A stretch of 64,000 nt of DNA. Source: Palsa-504 sp963705835 (GTDB taxonomy: Bacteria > Actinomycetota > Actinomycetes > Streptosporangiales > Streptosporangiaceae). The notes under the pieces were generated by a model. It saw only the letters and a program-made list of their open reading frames with translations. It did not search any database and was not told where the DNA came from. The position numbers and the translations under genes were made by a program. The stretch covers positions 1 through 64,000 of the forward strand of contig CAVPLC010000096.1 in NCBI GenBank assembly GCA_963705835.1, written 5' to 3'. Below are positions 7,601 to 15,884 of this stretch, piece by piece. The first letter of the stretch is position 1; the number at the start of each line of letters is the position of its first letter.

Positions 7601-8956
7601 CACATGTCGCTGATGCGGTCGTGCAGCGCGTGGCCGTCGGGGATCTGGATCGACGGCGACTGCCGCACCGCGCCGGACGGCAGCAGTTTCGCCTGGCAGC
7701 ACTGGAGCCACACGTTCGAGTACGCGCTCGCCTCCGGTCCCGGCGACTGGCGTACGGCGGGCTTGTCCGCCAGCGCCGAGGACTACAACCACGACCTGAT
7801 CGCGGTGGCCGATCGCGCCGAGGGGCCCGGCGCATCCAGCCGTCTCACGGTGGCGCCGCGGAACGTCGTGGTGAGCGCGGTCAAGCCGCGCGGCAACCCG
7901 CTCGCCTCGGAGCGGAACCCGGCGGCGGTGCCGGACGGGGAAGCCGAGGTCACCATCCGGCTGCGGGAAACCGGGGGGGTCGCGTCGACCGCCCGGATCA
8001 CGCTGACCGGGGCTGATATCTCGGCGGCCTGGCTCACCGACCTGCTGGAGGAGGCGGACGGCGCGGCGCTGCCGGTGGAGGGCGACAGCATCGTTGTCGA
8101 CATATCGGCTTTCAGCACGGTGACGCTGGTCGTGCGGACCAGCCGCGCCGCGCCCGCCCGCGGCGGGCCGGATCCCGCCGAGCTGGTCCAGCCGGTGTAC
8201 GCGCGCTACTGGCTGCACGGCAAGGGCCCGGCGCCGGCCGGGAACCTCCCGGTCGCGGTTCACTTCTCCCCCACCCGGGTGGCGCTGCGGGATCCGGGCG
8301 ATGAGGCGCAGCTGCGGCTGACGGTGGGCTGCGCGGCGGAGGCCGCGTCCGGCACGGTGGAGCTGGTCACCCCGGACGGGCTGACCGTCACGCCGGACCG
8401 GGAGCTGCGCTATGAGCTGGCCCCAGGCGGATACGCGGCCTGGGATCTCACGGTGCGGGCGGCGCCGGGGACCGGGGACGGGCGGTATTTCGTCGCGGCG
8501 CGGATCCAGCGCGACCTGCTCATCGAGGACGTGGCCATGGTGGCGGTCGGCGAGCGCCGCTGGCCCGACCCGGCGCTGCCGCCGGAGGAGGCCCTGGAGC
8601 TGATGCTGGCCGACTCCGTCGCCTCGGCGGCCGAGGTGGAACTGGCCGTGCTCACCCCGCAGGTGCGGGTGGCTCCGGGCGGGCGGGACGAGCTGCGGGT
8701 CAGTGTGACCAGCCGGGCGGCCTCCGAGCTGAGGGGCGAGGCGCTGGTGGTATCGCCGTTCGGCAGCTGGGAGATGCTCTCGCCGCCGGCACAGGGCTTC
8801 AGCATCGCGCCGGACACGCCGACCGTGCTGCGCTTCGGCGTCACCGCGCCAGCCGATGCACGTGCAGGAACACGCTGGTGGGCGCTGGTGAAGGTGGTGT
8901 ATTACGGCCGGGTGCGGTACACCGAGGCCGTTCCGGTCATTATCGCTAGCGACTAG
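4631..8956 (+). CDS. Very large GH38-type alpha-mannosidase
   Basis: About 1441 residues, longer than bacterial GH38 enzymes of 850-1050. After a beta-rich N-terminal region of about 115 residues the catalytic domain starts with HFHYDPVWW (zinc ligands His and Asp), then ADGRVEIVGGNYNEPNTN, the nucleophile region MLDAFGHDPGYP and an AFGAHHDGITG block. Middle and C-terminal regions carry GH38 beta domains, and the last 400 residues hold further Ig-like beta segments. There is no signal peptide, so the protein is probably cytosolic. The GTG at 4631 overlaps the thiE stop (GTGA), while an in-frame ATG at 4658 is the alternative; neither has a good ribosome site. Coupling to thiE is positional only. 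Confidence 0.87.
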   Translation: MNDTVNNENMRIASVESTDLFVGTAQRALQVVRVTLENDGHLGGPDTSATAYIQGAGVEHAGPFRINDIPPGERQAVEIGVRIEAPYQPGSTRRVTVAVETEAGRVQAEADITVAEPGWTMWMVSHFHYDPVWWNTQGQFAEARLSLPDEDGQMPDVRAAFELVGVHLDKARKDSDYKFVLAEIDYLKPYFDAFPQDREDLRRLIADGRVEIVGGNYNEPNTNLISPEAIIRNAVYGLGFQRDVFGGDPKTAWMLDAFGHDPGYPGLMAAAGLTSSAWARGPFHQWGPSGAEGGGDARMQFSTEFEWLSPDGRGLLTHYMAHHYGAGWQLHTLPDLQAAEAEAYGQFRALSQVAATRNVMLPVGSDHVIPARWVTDIHRSWNQRYVWPRFVTAVPSEFFAAVRAGSRGEAGAWITPQTRDMNPLYTGKDVSYIDTKQAQRSIETAVSEAERLATMAWLAGAPFPHATLDKTWRLLAFGAHHDGITGVESDQVYLDLVGSWREAWERGTAARRDAVRYLAGAGTAAPAGLPVVVANGVARTRSGMARVTLEVPDDGTRWLEIRDHAGQAVPALAEAVRRREDGSLAGVTLTFPARDVPGLGHRAYSAVPAFETASGWEEAAGTAIENDRYLVTADPARGGTVSVTDKRTGTSVLAGPGNELVLQDEYAQHPRHGEGPWHLSPKGPGIASSSVAATVRVERCPVGLRLVASFTLDGLEVTQETLLWAESERVEFRTHVDGYSGRDRLLRVRFPADVPGGLPVYQTATAVVGRSFGVVDVDSADHWYTLDNPAQQWFGLGSVARVRDAGGRTQAIGVAEVVCPEDTDGLRGVIRDLMVALAAAGVTATCSQAGGSRYGAIDADSNLPDVRIAIGGPEVNGFTASVLAAAGPGYAPALPTGPARLWVPASRSRADAFGPDADLRGAADLPVLIVAGARPGELAAAVAALADDLADAVVDAGDVAGAFAEPLADRSVAVLNRGTPGGVVTADGTLHMSLMRSCSAWPSGIWIDGDCRTAPDGSSFAWQHWSHTFEYALASGPGDWRTAGLSASAEDYNHDLIAVADRAEGPGASSRLTVAPRNVVVSAVKPRGNPLASERNPAAVPDGEAEVTIRLRETGGVASTARITLTGADISAAWLTDLLEEADGAALPVEGDSIVVDISAFSTVTLVVRTSRAAPARGGPDPAELVQPVYARYWLHGKGPAPAGNLPVAVHFSPTRVALRDPGDEAQLRLTVGCAAEAASGTVELVTPDGLTVTPDRELRYELAPGGYAAWDLTVRAAPGTGDGRYFVAARIQRDLLIEDVAMVAVGERRWPDPALPPEEALELMLADSVASAAEVELAVLTPQVRVAPGGRDELRVSVTSRAASELRGEALVVSPFGSWEMLSPPAQGFSIAPDTPTVLRFGVTAPADARAGTRWWALVKVVYYGRVRYTEAVPVIIASD

Positions 8957-9036
8957 GAAGCAGTACGCTACGGGCGAACAAGGTACGGTAGGAAACTCGG
9001 CGTCACAAATTCACACGCGCGAATTCCAGAGGGCCC

Positions 9037-11616
9037 ATGCAGTCTGCCACCGCTCTCCTGGCGGGCAACCTGCCCGCGGAGCCGAACAGCTTTATCGGCC
9101 GCGACCGTGACCTCGCGGAGCTGGCCAAGCTGCTCGGCGAGGTGCGCGTGCTGACCTTGAGCGGCCCAGGCGGCATCGGCAAGACGCGGCTCGCGGTCCG
9201 GCTCGCCCGCGATGTGATCGGCGGTTCCGCGAGTGCCGCGGCCGAGGCGGATTCCGCGAACGGCTCTGCGAATGGTTTCGCGGACGGGCCGGTTAACGGG
9301 GCCGGGACCGACCTGGATGAGGCGTGGCTGGTGGAGCTGGCCGACTGGCGCGGCCAGATCGCCAACCGCGTCGCGGCCACGATCGGGGTGCGCGAGGAAC
9401 CGGGCGTGCCGCTGGCCCACACGCTGGCCGAGGCGCTGCGTTCCCGGCACATGCTGCTGGTCCTGGATACCTGCGAGCACCAGGTCAGCGACTGCGCCAC
9501 GCTGGTGCAGCTGCTGATGGCCCGGTGCCCGTGGCTGCGGATCATCGCGACCAGCCGCGAGCCGCTGCGGGTCCGCGGCGAGACCGTCTGGCGGGTACAG
9601 CCGCTGGACCTGCCGCCCGACGACGCCGTCGGCGACGAACTGGCCGATCACGAGGCCATCAGGCTGTTCGCGGCTCGCGCCGCGGGCGTCCGGCCCGGCT
9701 TCACCCTGACCAGGGAGAACACGCCCTCGGTGGTCCGGCTGTGCCGGACGCTCGACGGCATACCGCTGGGCATCGAGCTGTCCGCCGCCCGGGTCCGCGC
9801 GCTGTCGGTCGAGCAGATCGCCGACCGGCTGCGCGACCGGTTCCAGCTGCTCGACTCGGGCGACCGGACCGCCCCGCCCCGGCAGCAGACGCTGCGGGCC
9901 ACGGTGGACTGGAGCTACGAGCTGCTGGACGAGGCCGAGCAGACGCTGCTGCGCAGGCTGGCCGTGTTCTCCGGCTGGAACCTGGACATGGCCGAGCAGG
10001 TGTGCTCGGACGAGGTGATCCCAGCCGACGCGGTGCTCGGCCTGCTCATCTCGCTGATCGACAAGTCACTGGTCGTGCTGGACGGCGAGGCGGCCGGCGA
10101 CGCCAGGTACCGGCTGCTCGACACGATCAGGGAGTACGCCGTCGAGCGGCTGGTGGCCGCGGGCGAGGAGGCCGCGCTCTTCCTGCGGCACCGCGACTGC
10201 ATCCTGGCGCTGGTCGAGGAGACGGCCCGCACGATGTTCAGCCGCGGCGACCCGCCCTGGCCGGTACGCGTGGCCATCTTCCGGCGCGGCATCGCCGAGT
10301 ACGGCAACTTCCGCATCGCGCTGACCACGTCCCTGGGCCACGGCCACACCGACGAGGGCCTGCGGCTGTGCACCGGGCTGCTGAACATGTGGGTGCCGCA
10401 CGGCGACCAGCGGGAAGCGGCCACCTGGTTCGACCGGTTCCTGGTCGCCGAGGGCGGCGAGGTCTCACCGCGGGTCCGCGGCCGGGCCCTGGCCGGCCGC
10501 GCCAACATCGCCTTCGACCTGCAGGACTACGACGTTCTGCTGCGCAGCGCGTCGCAGAGCCTGGAACTGGCCCGGTCGTGCGGCGACGACGTCACGGTGC
10601 CGGCCGCGCTGCGGACTCTCGGCCAGGCTGCCCTGCGAGCGGGCCGGTTCGCCGAGGCTACCGCCCTGATCGACGAGGCCATCGCGGCGGCCGGTTCCTC
10701 GGGCAACGACTGGGAGGCCGGGCTCACGCTGGCCGCCAAGGCCGCCATCGCGGTGCGCCAGGGAACCCTGAAGTCGGCGCAGCGGGCCTACGAGAGCGCG
10801 CTCGAGGTGCTGAGTGACAACAACCGCTGGGGCGTGGCCCAGGTCCAGTACGGGATGGGCACGCTGGCCCGGGCCCGGGGTGACGCCGACATGGCGGTCC
10901 GGCACTTCGAGGAGGCCCTGGAGATCTTCCGCGAGCTGGACGCCTGGCTGGAGATCGCCCGCTCCCTGGCCGGGGTCGGCTGGGTCGCGCTGACCCGCGG
11001 CGACCTCGACCTGGCCCAGAGCCGCCTCGCCGAGGGCCTGCGGATCAACCAGGCCTGCGGCCAGCGGCTCGGTATCGCCCGCGGGCTGGAGGCGTTCGCG
11101 GCCCTGGCCGCGGCCCGCCAGCAGCCCGAGCGGGCGGCCCGGCTGGCCGGTGCCGCCACCCAGTTGCGGGAGTCGCTGGGCCAGCCGACCGGCATCGGTC
11201 CGCGGATCGAAGGGATACTCGAGGCCGCACGGGACCGGCTCGGCGCGGCGTCCGCGGCCGCGCTGTTCGCCGAGGGACGCGAGATGACGGCCGAAGACGC
11301 GGTCGGGCACGCGCTCGGCTCCTCCTCTGAGGCGTCCAGGGACGTGCACGGGACCGGTTCCGGCGGCGGGGGCGGGGAGCACGCCTGGGCCGACCCGGCG
11401 CGGCTGGCGGCCAGGTCGGCTACGCCGCTCACGGCCCGTGAGCAAGAGATCGTGCTGCTCATCGCCCGGGGCCTGTCCAACAGGCAGATCGCCGACGAGC
11501 TGGTGATCAGCCCGGCCACTGCCGCGCGTCATGTGGCCAACATCTTGGGCAAGCTCGGCTTCAGCTCGCGTACACAGATTGCCTCATGGGCCGCGCGCCA
11601 CGAGTCGCCTAGCTAG
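9037..11616 (+). CDS. NB-ARC ATPase with TPR-like region and C-terminal LuxR domain
   Basis: 859 residues. The N-terminal NTPase domain begins with FIGRDRDLAELAKLL and has a Walker A (SGPGGIGKTRLA), a Walker B-like LLVLDTCEH and a TSREPLR sensor segment. A long helical middle with repeated ALE/RAR-rich units looks like tetratricopeptide repeats (about residues 450-740). The end is a LuxR/GerE DNA-binding domain with LTAREQEIVLLIARGLSNRQIA. This is the architecture of large actinobacterial regulators in which nucleotide and ligand state control DNA binding. Between residues 65 and 90 there is a low-complexity Ala/Asn/Gly insert. A paralogue with two frame breaks lies at 59670-62047. Confidence 0.88.
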   Translation: MQSATALLAGNLPAEPNSFIGRDRDLAELAKLLGEVRVLTLSGPGGIGKTRLAVRLARDVIGGSASAAAEADSANGSANGFADGPVNGAGTDLDEAWLVELADWRGQIANRVAATIGVREEPGVPLAHTLAEALRSRHMLLVLDTCEHQVSDCATLVQLLMARCPWLRIIATSREPLRVRGETVWRVQPLDLPPDDAVGDELADHEAIRLFAARAAGVRPGFTLTRENTPSVVRLCRTLDGIPLGIELSAARVRALSVEQIADRLRDRFQLLDSGDRTAPPRQQTLRATVDWSYELLDEAEQTLLRRLAVFSGWNLDMAEQVCSDEVIPADAVLGLLISLIDKSLVVLDGEAAGDARYRLLDTIREYAVERLVAAGEEAALFLRHRDCILALVEETARTMFSRGDPPWPVRVAIFRRGIAEYGNFRIALTTSLGHGHTDEGLRLCTGLLNMWVPHGDQREAATWFDRFLVAEGGEVSPRVRGRALAGRANIAFDLQDYDVLLRSASQSLELARSCGDDVTVPAALRTLGQAALRAGRFAEATALIDEAIAAAGSSGNDWEAGLTLAAKAAIAVRQGTLKSAQRAYESALEVLSDNNRWGVAQVQYGMGTLARARGDADMAVRHFEEALEIFRELDAWLEIARSLAGVGWVALTRGDLDLAQSRLAEGLRINQACGQRLGIARGLEAFAALAAARQQPERAARLAGAATQLRESLGQPTGIGPRIEGILEAARDRLGAASAAALFAEGREMTAEDAVGHALGSSSEASRDVHGTGSGGGGGEHAWADPARLAARSATPLTAREQEIVLLIARGLSNRQIADELVISPATAARHVANILGKLGFSSRTQIASWAARHESPS

Positions 11617-11619
11617 CAG

Positions 11620-11700
11620 GCATGTGCATAAGTGCACGCCGCGCGGATCCGGGGGACGCGCAATATGCACATGGGGATGCATAGTTCGGCGCATGTGCAC
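11620..11700. promoter_or_regulatory. Cluster of TGTGCA/TGCACA dyads
   Basis: Within 81 bases just after the LuxR-type gene there are GCATGTGCAT (11620-11629), AGTGCAC nearby, ATGCACAT (11665-11672), ATGCAT (11677-11682) and GCATGTGCAC (11691-11700). The area is locally AT-richer than the genes around it. The repeated dyads look like binding sites for a dimeric regulator, perhaps controlling the downstream transcript. No factor can be named. Confidence 0.4.
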
Positions 11701-11748
11701 CGGGTTCCGTGCGGAATAGCGTTCAGTCGTCGCTAAAGCACGGCGGCA

Positions 11749-11857
11749 CCGGGTCGCAGACCCGGGGCCGACCCGGTTCCTGGTTCCCAAGGGGGGGTGG
11801 GAACCGCGAGCCAGCCGCGGCGGCCGGGCGGGTCCCGGCTTCACGCCAGGACCCGCC
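11749..11857 (+). promoter_or_regulatory. Three-hairpin leader ahead of acyl-CoA ligase remnant
   Basis: Three perfect stems follow each other: CCGGGTC/GACCCGG with a GCA loop (11749-11765), GGTTCCC/GGGAACC around a G-run (11782-11805) and GGCGGGTCC/GGACCCGCC (11827-11857). The last ends 30 bases before the GTG at 11888, which has GAGG ahead of it. The arrangement resembles a structured 5' leader or riboswitch-like element; I do not recognise a known class. Confidence 0.4.
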
Positions 11858-11887
11858 TGTTGTCGCACGGAGGTTGGGGAGGTTCTG

Positions 11888-12773
11888 GTGGAACTCGGGG
11901 TCACTACAGAAACGGACCGGCTGGGCGCCGGCGCGGCGCAGCAGGCCGTGACCGAGCACATCCTGGGACTGGCTGACCGATCAGGGTACGCAGCCGCCCT
12001 GATCGATGGCGTCGAAGGCACCGTGACGACATGGTTGCAGTTCGCGCGTACCGTCCGCGCGGCGGCGCGCGGCCTGTCGCGGCGAGGACTCCAGCGGGGC
12101 GACACGGTCGGCGTGTTCGTCCAGGACGCGGCCAGCCACGCGGTGGCGGTGCACGCGGTCCGGGCCGCCGGGGGCGTTGCCGCGCCTGTCCGGGCGCCGG
12201 GCCGAGCCGGCCGTGCAGGCCGTGCCGGCCTCCTGGGCCGCCGAGGACATCGCCGTCCAGCTCAAGGAGTGCCGCGCCCGGCTGCTGATCACCTCGGCCC
12301 CGCTGGCGGAGGTCGCCATCCAGGCCGCCGAACGCTCCCTGGTACGGCAGGTGTTCGCGTTCGGCGAGGCCGCGGAGACCACCCCGTTCGCGTCGCTGCT
12401 TGACGTCGCCAAGCACGCCCAGCCCGGCGTCGCGGGCCCGAACGGCAGCATCGGCACGGCGCTCGGCTATATCCCGGGCCAGATCCCCGATTTTTCCCGG
12501 CCGCGGCCATCGGAGGAGCACGGGCTCGGGCTGACCGGCCGGGATCTCGGGCTGACCCGCCGGGATGTGGTGGTGGCGGGGCCGCCGTGCGGCGAGGGGA
12601 ACGCCTACACGGCGCGGCTCGACATGGCGCTGGCCGCGGGCGCCACCATCGTTGCGGCCCCGCTCGCGCAGGTCACGGACGCGGTGCAGGCCTATAGGGG
12701 CACCGCCGCGATCGTGCCCGGTGGTACTCACGTGCCGGGGGTTCCCGCGGGGCGGGTCTTCACCGTCGGCTAG
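11888..12773 (+). pseudogene. Decayed AMP-dependent acyl-CoA ligase fragment
   Basis: The first frame (GTG 11888) matches the start of 4-coumarate/long-chain acyl-CoA ligases: AALIDGVEGTVTTWLQFARTV, RGLQRGDTVGVFVQD and HAVRAAGGVAAPV. From about 12180-12240 the homology continues in another frame with WAAEDIAVQLKECRARLLIT, later GLTRRDVVVAGPPCGEG and LDMALAAGATIVAAP, and stops at 12773. The expected ATP-binding (S/T)GTTG segment is replaced by unrelated sequence and the whole C-terminal half is absent, so at about 260 residues it cannot be an active adenylating enzyme. A structured leader precedes it. Confidence 0.72.
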
Positions 12774-12833
12774 GACCCGCCCGTGGCCGGGGATCCCGGC
12801 CCCTGCGCGGGATCCCTTCGCTCACGACGCGGC

Positions 12834-14411
12834 TTATGACGCGGTGGCGTGCTCTTGCTCCTGGCGGGCCGGGACGCGGTCGGGCGTGAGCTTCCTGGTG
12901 CGGATGAGGGTGACGATCACCAGCAGGCTGGCCGCGGCGAGGATGGCGGCGAACCCGAAGGCGGCCGCGATGCCGTGAGTGAGCACGTGCTGCGCCTGCG
13001 CGGCGTTGGCCAGGCCCGGCAGCGGGTGGGCTGCGGCGTTCCGGCTCGCGGTGCCGTAGACCGCCACCAGCACGCCGAGGCCGAGCGCGCCGCCGACCAG
13101 TTGCAGCATGTTCACCAGGCCCGAGGCGGCACCGGAGTCCGCGGCCGGGACGCCCGCCAGCGACGTGGTGGTCAGCGGCACGAAGACCAGTCCCACGCCC
13201 AGGCCGAGCAGCATCATCGGCCCGAAGACGCCGGACCAGTAAGCCGTGGCCGGCGACACCCGCGACAGCCAGGCCAGCGCGGCGATGGCCGGCAGCATCC
13301 CGGCGATCATCAGCGGCTTGGTGCCCAGGCGCGGCATCAGCCTCGGCGCCAGCCGGGACGCCGTGAACAGGGCCAGCGTCATGGGCAGGAACGCCACGCC
13401 CGCGCGGAGCGGGCTGAAGCCCATGATCTTCTGCAGGAACTGGGTGAGGAAGAAGAACACCCCGAACATGCCCGCGATGAGCAGCAACCGGGCGACGAAG
13501 GAGCCGGACCTGCTGACGTCGGCGAACAGGCGCAGCGGGGTAATCGGCTGCCGGGCCCGGGTCTCGGTCAGCCCGAACAGCACGAGCAGCAACGCGGCGG
13601 CGGCGAAGGCCGCCAGGCCCAGGTGATCGCCCCAGCCGCTGGACGCGGCCCGGATGAACCCGTACACCAGCGCCGTCACGCCCGCCGTGGCGGTCAGCGC
13701 CCCGGCCAGGTCGAACCGGCCGGGCAGGCGGGGCGTCTCGGCCACGAACAGCGGCGCGATCGCCACTACCGCGATCCCGATGGGCACGTTGATGAACAGC
13801 ACCCAGCGCCAGGACAGCCATTCGGTGATGATCCCGCCGAGGACCAGGCCCAGCGAGGAGCCGCCGGTGATCACGCCCATGTAGATGCCGAGCGCGCGGG
13901 TGCGTTCACGGCCCTCGGGGAAACTGCTCACGATCAGGGCGAGCACCGCGGGCGCGGCGAGCGCGCCGCCCACTCCCTGCACCGCACGGGCCGCTAGCAG
14001 CAGGCCCGCCGAATCCGCCAGGCCGCCGGCTAGCGAGGCCAGCGTGAACAGGCTGATGCCCGCGATGAACATCCGGCGCCTGCCGAGGATGTCGCCGGCC
14101 CGGCCGCCGAGCAGCAGCAGGCCCCCGGAGGTCAGCGTGTACCCGTTCAAGACCCAGGACAGGCTGGTCGGGGAAAAGCGCAGGTTGGACTGGATGTGCG
14201 GCAGTGCGATATTCACCACCGTCATATCCAGGATGATCATGAGCTGGGCGCCGAGCATGATGGCCAGGGCGATGCCGGGCCTGCTCTGGACCCGTGAAGT
14301 TCGGCGCAGCCAGCGGGCCATTACGCCGTACTCACGAACCCCGTTGAACCCTTGAGCCTCGTTGAACCCTTGGGCATCTTCAGCCACATAGGGGGCGTGC
14401 GAAGAAGACAA
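12834..14411 (-). CDS. DHA2-type MFS drug efflux transporter
   Basis: 525 residues with about 14 hydrophobic segments, the DHA2 (EmrB/QacA-like) layout of proton-driven drug exporters. Motifs: ILDMTVVNIALPHIQ in helix 1, GRAGDILGRRRMFIAG (motif A) between helices 2 and 3, and GGSSLGLVLGGIITEWLSW (motif C region). The TTG at 14411 has GGAGG four bases before it; later in-frame starts exist (GTG, ATG about residue 31). The N-terminal tail repeats AQGFN. It is divergent from a TetR gene with two dyads between them, so repression relieved by a transported compound is likely. Confidence 0.9.
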   Translation of the reverse strand: MSSSHAPYVAEDAQGFNEAQGFNGVREYGVMARWLRRTSRVQSRPGIALAIMLGAQLMIILDMTVVNIALPHIQSNLRFSPTSLSWVLNGYTLTSGGLLLLGGRAGDILGRRRMFIAGISLFTLASLAGGLADSAGLLLAARAVQGVGGALAAPAVLALIVSSFPEGRERTRALGIYMGVITGGSSLGLVLGGIITEWLSWRWVLFINVPIGIAVVAIAPLFVAETPRLPGRFDLAGALTATAGVTALVYGFIRAASSGWGDHLGLAAFAAAALLLVLFGLTETRARQPITPLRLFADVSRSGSFVARLLLIAGMFGVFFFLTQFLQKIMGFSPLRAGVAFLPMTLALFTASRLAPRLMPRLGTKPLMIAGMLPAIAALAWLSRVSPATAYWSGVFGPMMLLGLGVGLVFVPLTTTSLAGVPAADSGAASGLVNMLQLVGGALGLGVLVAVYGTASRNAAAHPLPGLANAAQAQHVLTHGIAAAFGFAAILAAASLLVIVTLIRTRKLTPDRVPARQEQEHATAS

Positions 14412-14565
14412 GATGCCTCCATGGTTGTGAAATCAGGGTGATGTCGGCCGACCGCGCCGATGGCCCGCTCGTGTTGTCCTGACCACCGCGATGGGCCATT
14501 GATATGGTGACCGCGGCCTCCGGTGGCTGACAGTCCGCTGGCCGGGCGGTACTATCAGGAATGAA

Positions 14566-14606
14566 ACGGAGGTCTACTCCGATTACTATACGGAGGCAGC
14601 CTCCGT
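14566..14606. promoter_or_regulatory. Tandem dyad operators for divergent TetR/MFS pair
   Basis: ACGGAGGCAGCCTCCGT (14590-14606) is a perfect 17-bp palindrome. A second, imperfect copy ACGGAGGTCTACTCCGAT lies at 14566-14583, with centres about two helical turns apart. They fall in the divergent region between the efflux gene (start 14411) and tetR (start 14634), which is where a TetR dimer normally binds. Confidence 0.65.
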
Positions 14607-14633
14607 TTTGCAACTCTATTTATCCTCGGGACG

Positions 14634-15278
14634 ATGACCAGAACACCTGACCAGGTACCGGCGCAGCCGGCTGGGCCGGCGCGGGCCGCCGAGCGCGCAC
14701 GGCCTGCTGAGCGCGCACGGCCCGCTGAGCAGCTGCGCGCGGACGCGCGGCAGAATCATGCCCGGCTGATCGCCGCGGCCACCGCGACGTTCGCGGAAAA
14801 GGGCGCCGACGCGCCGCTCGAAGAGATCGCCAGGCGGGCCGGGGTCGGCATCGGGACGCTCTACCGCCACTTCCCCACCCGGCTCGACCTGCAGGCGGCC
14901 GTGTTCCGCACCCAGGTCAGCGCGGTGTGCGGGAAGGGGGACGAACTGCTGCAAAGTGACTCGCCGGAGCAGGCCTTCGCGACCTGGATGCGCTCGCTGG
15001 CCGCCTACCTGATCACCAAGCGCGGCCTGTCGAAGGCGCTGATCGAGGCGGTCGGTGCCGAGTCCGAGCTGATCACGTCCTGCTGGATGGCCATGCGCGA
15101 GACCACCGAGCGGCTGCTGGCGAACGGGCAGCAAGCCGGGGTCATCCGTTCCGACGTCACCGCGACGGACGTGGTGCGGCTCATCCACGGGGTCGCGGTG
15201 AGCACCGAGAAGCAGCCGGACCGGGCCGACCTGCTGCTTTCCATCACCCTCGACGGCCTCCGGGCAACGCGCGCCTGA
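14634..15278 (+). CDS. TetR-family repressor
   Basis: 214 residues. A Pro/Ala/Arg-rich tail of about 35 residues with a repeated AERARPAE unit precedes the helix-turn-helix, which reads NHARLIAAATATFAEKGADAPLEEIARRAGVGIGTLYRHFPTR in segments (HTH core GVGIGTLYRHF). The C-terminal ligand domain is helical and of the kind that senses small drug-like molecules. It is divergent from the DHA2 pump and probably represses both. The ligand is unknown. Confidence 0.9.
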   Translation: MTRTPDQVPAQPAGPARAAERARPAERARPAEQLRADARQNHARLIAAATATFAEKGADAPLEEIARRAGVGIGTLYRHFPTRLDLQAAVFRTQVSAVCGKGDELLQSDSPEQAFATWMRSLAAYLITKRGLSKALIEAVGAESELITSCWMAMRETTERLLANGQQAGVIRSDVTATDVVRLIHGVAVSTEKQPDRADLLLSITLDGLRATRA

Positions 15279-15360
15279 GTGCCATCGCCGGCGCGAAATC
15301 AGGGTCGTACCAGGGTCTTCCCCGATGCCACGACCTAGTCATAGGCGGCACGCTTCAGTC

Positions 15361-15855
15361 ATGACCAGGCCAACCCCGTCCAGCCAGCCCCGGACGCAAG
15401 GTCTTGTCCCGCGGTTCCGCTACGGTTACACCGACCAGCACGTCCGCGTCTCAGACGGCGAACGCACCGAGGTGGCCGACCTCCTGGCCGCGCATTTCGG
15501 CGAAGGCCGGCTCAACCAGGCCGAGTTCGACGAGCGCGTCGCGCAGGCGATGAACGCCAAGACCCGCGGGGACCTGAGCGGGCTGTTCGATGACCTGCCT
15601 GAGCCGAGGCCGGCGGGGACCCCAGGGACGGCGGTGCGCGGCCCGCACAGCCCCGCGCACCCCGGTCGCCCGTACGTGAACCCCTTCTTCCTCGTCCTCC
15701 TGGTCGTGGTGATCACGGCAGCCGGCACGGCCGGCGAGGCGGTCTTCGGGCACGTGCCCGGGATGAAGACCTGGCTGATGGTCGGAGTCATCACCGCGAT
15801 CGTCGTGTACGCGGCCGGAATGCTGAGCCGCTCCCGTGCTGCTCGCGACAAGTGA
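15361..15855 (+). CDS. DUF1707 membrane protein
   Basis: 164 residues from ATG 15361 (an in-frame ATG at 15325 would add 12). The DUF1707 motif is at residues 30-80: VSDGERTEVADLLAAHFGEGRL followed by FDERVAQAMNAKTRGDLSGLFDDLP, given as landmarks. After a Pro/Gly linker there are two hydrophobic helices, so the DUF1707 domain faces the cytosol. The family is widespread in actinobacteria without a settled role; it often precedes membrane or stress-related domains. Confidence 0.82.
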   Translation: MTRPTPSSQPRTQGLVPRFRYGYTDQHVRVSDGERTEVADLLAAHFGEGRLNQAEFDERVAQAMNAKTRGDLSGLFDDLPEPRPAGTPGTAVRGPHSPAHPGRPYVNPFFLVLLVVVITAAGTAGEAVFGHVPGMKTWLMVGVITAIVVYAAGMLSRSRAARDK

Positions 15856-15884
15856 CGGCCGGCTGGGGCGGGCGCCGACAGCGC

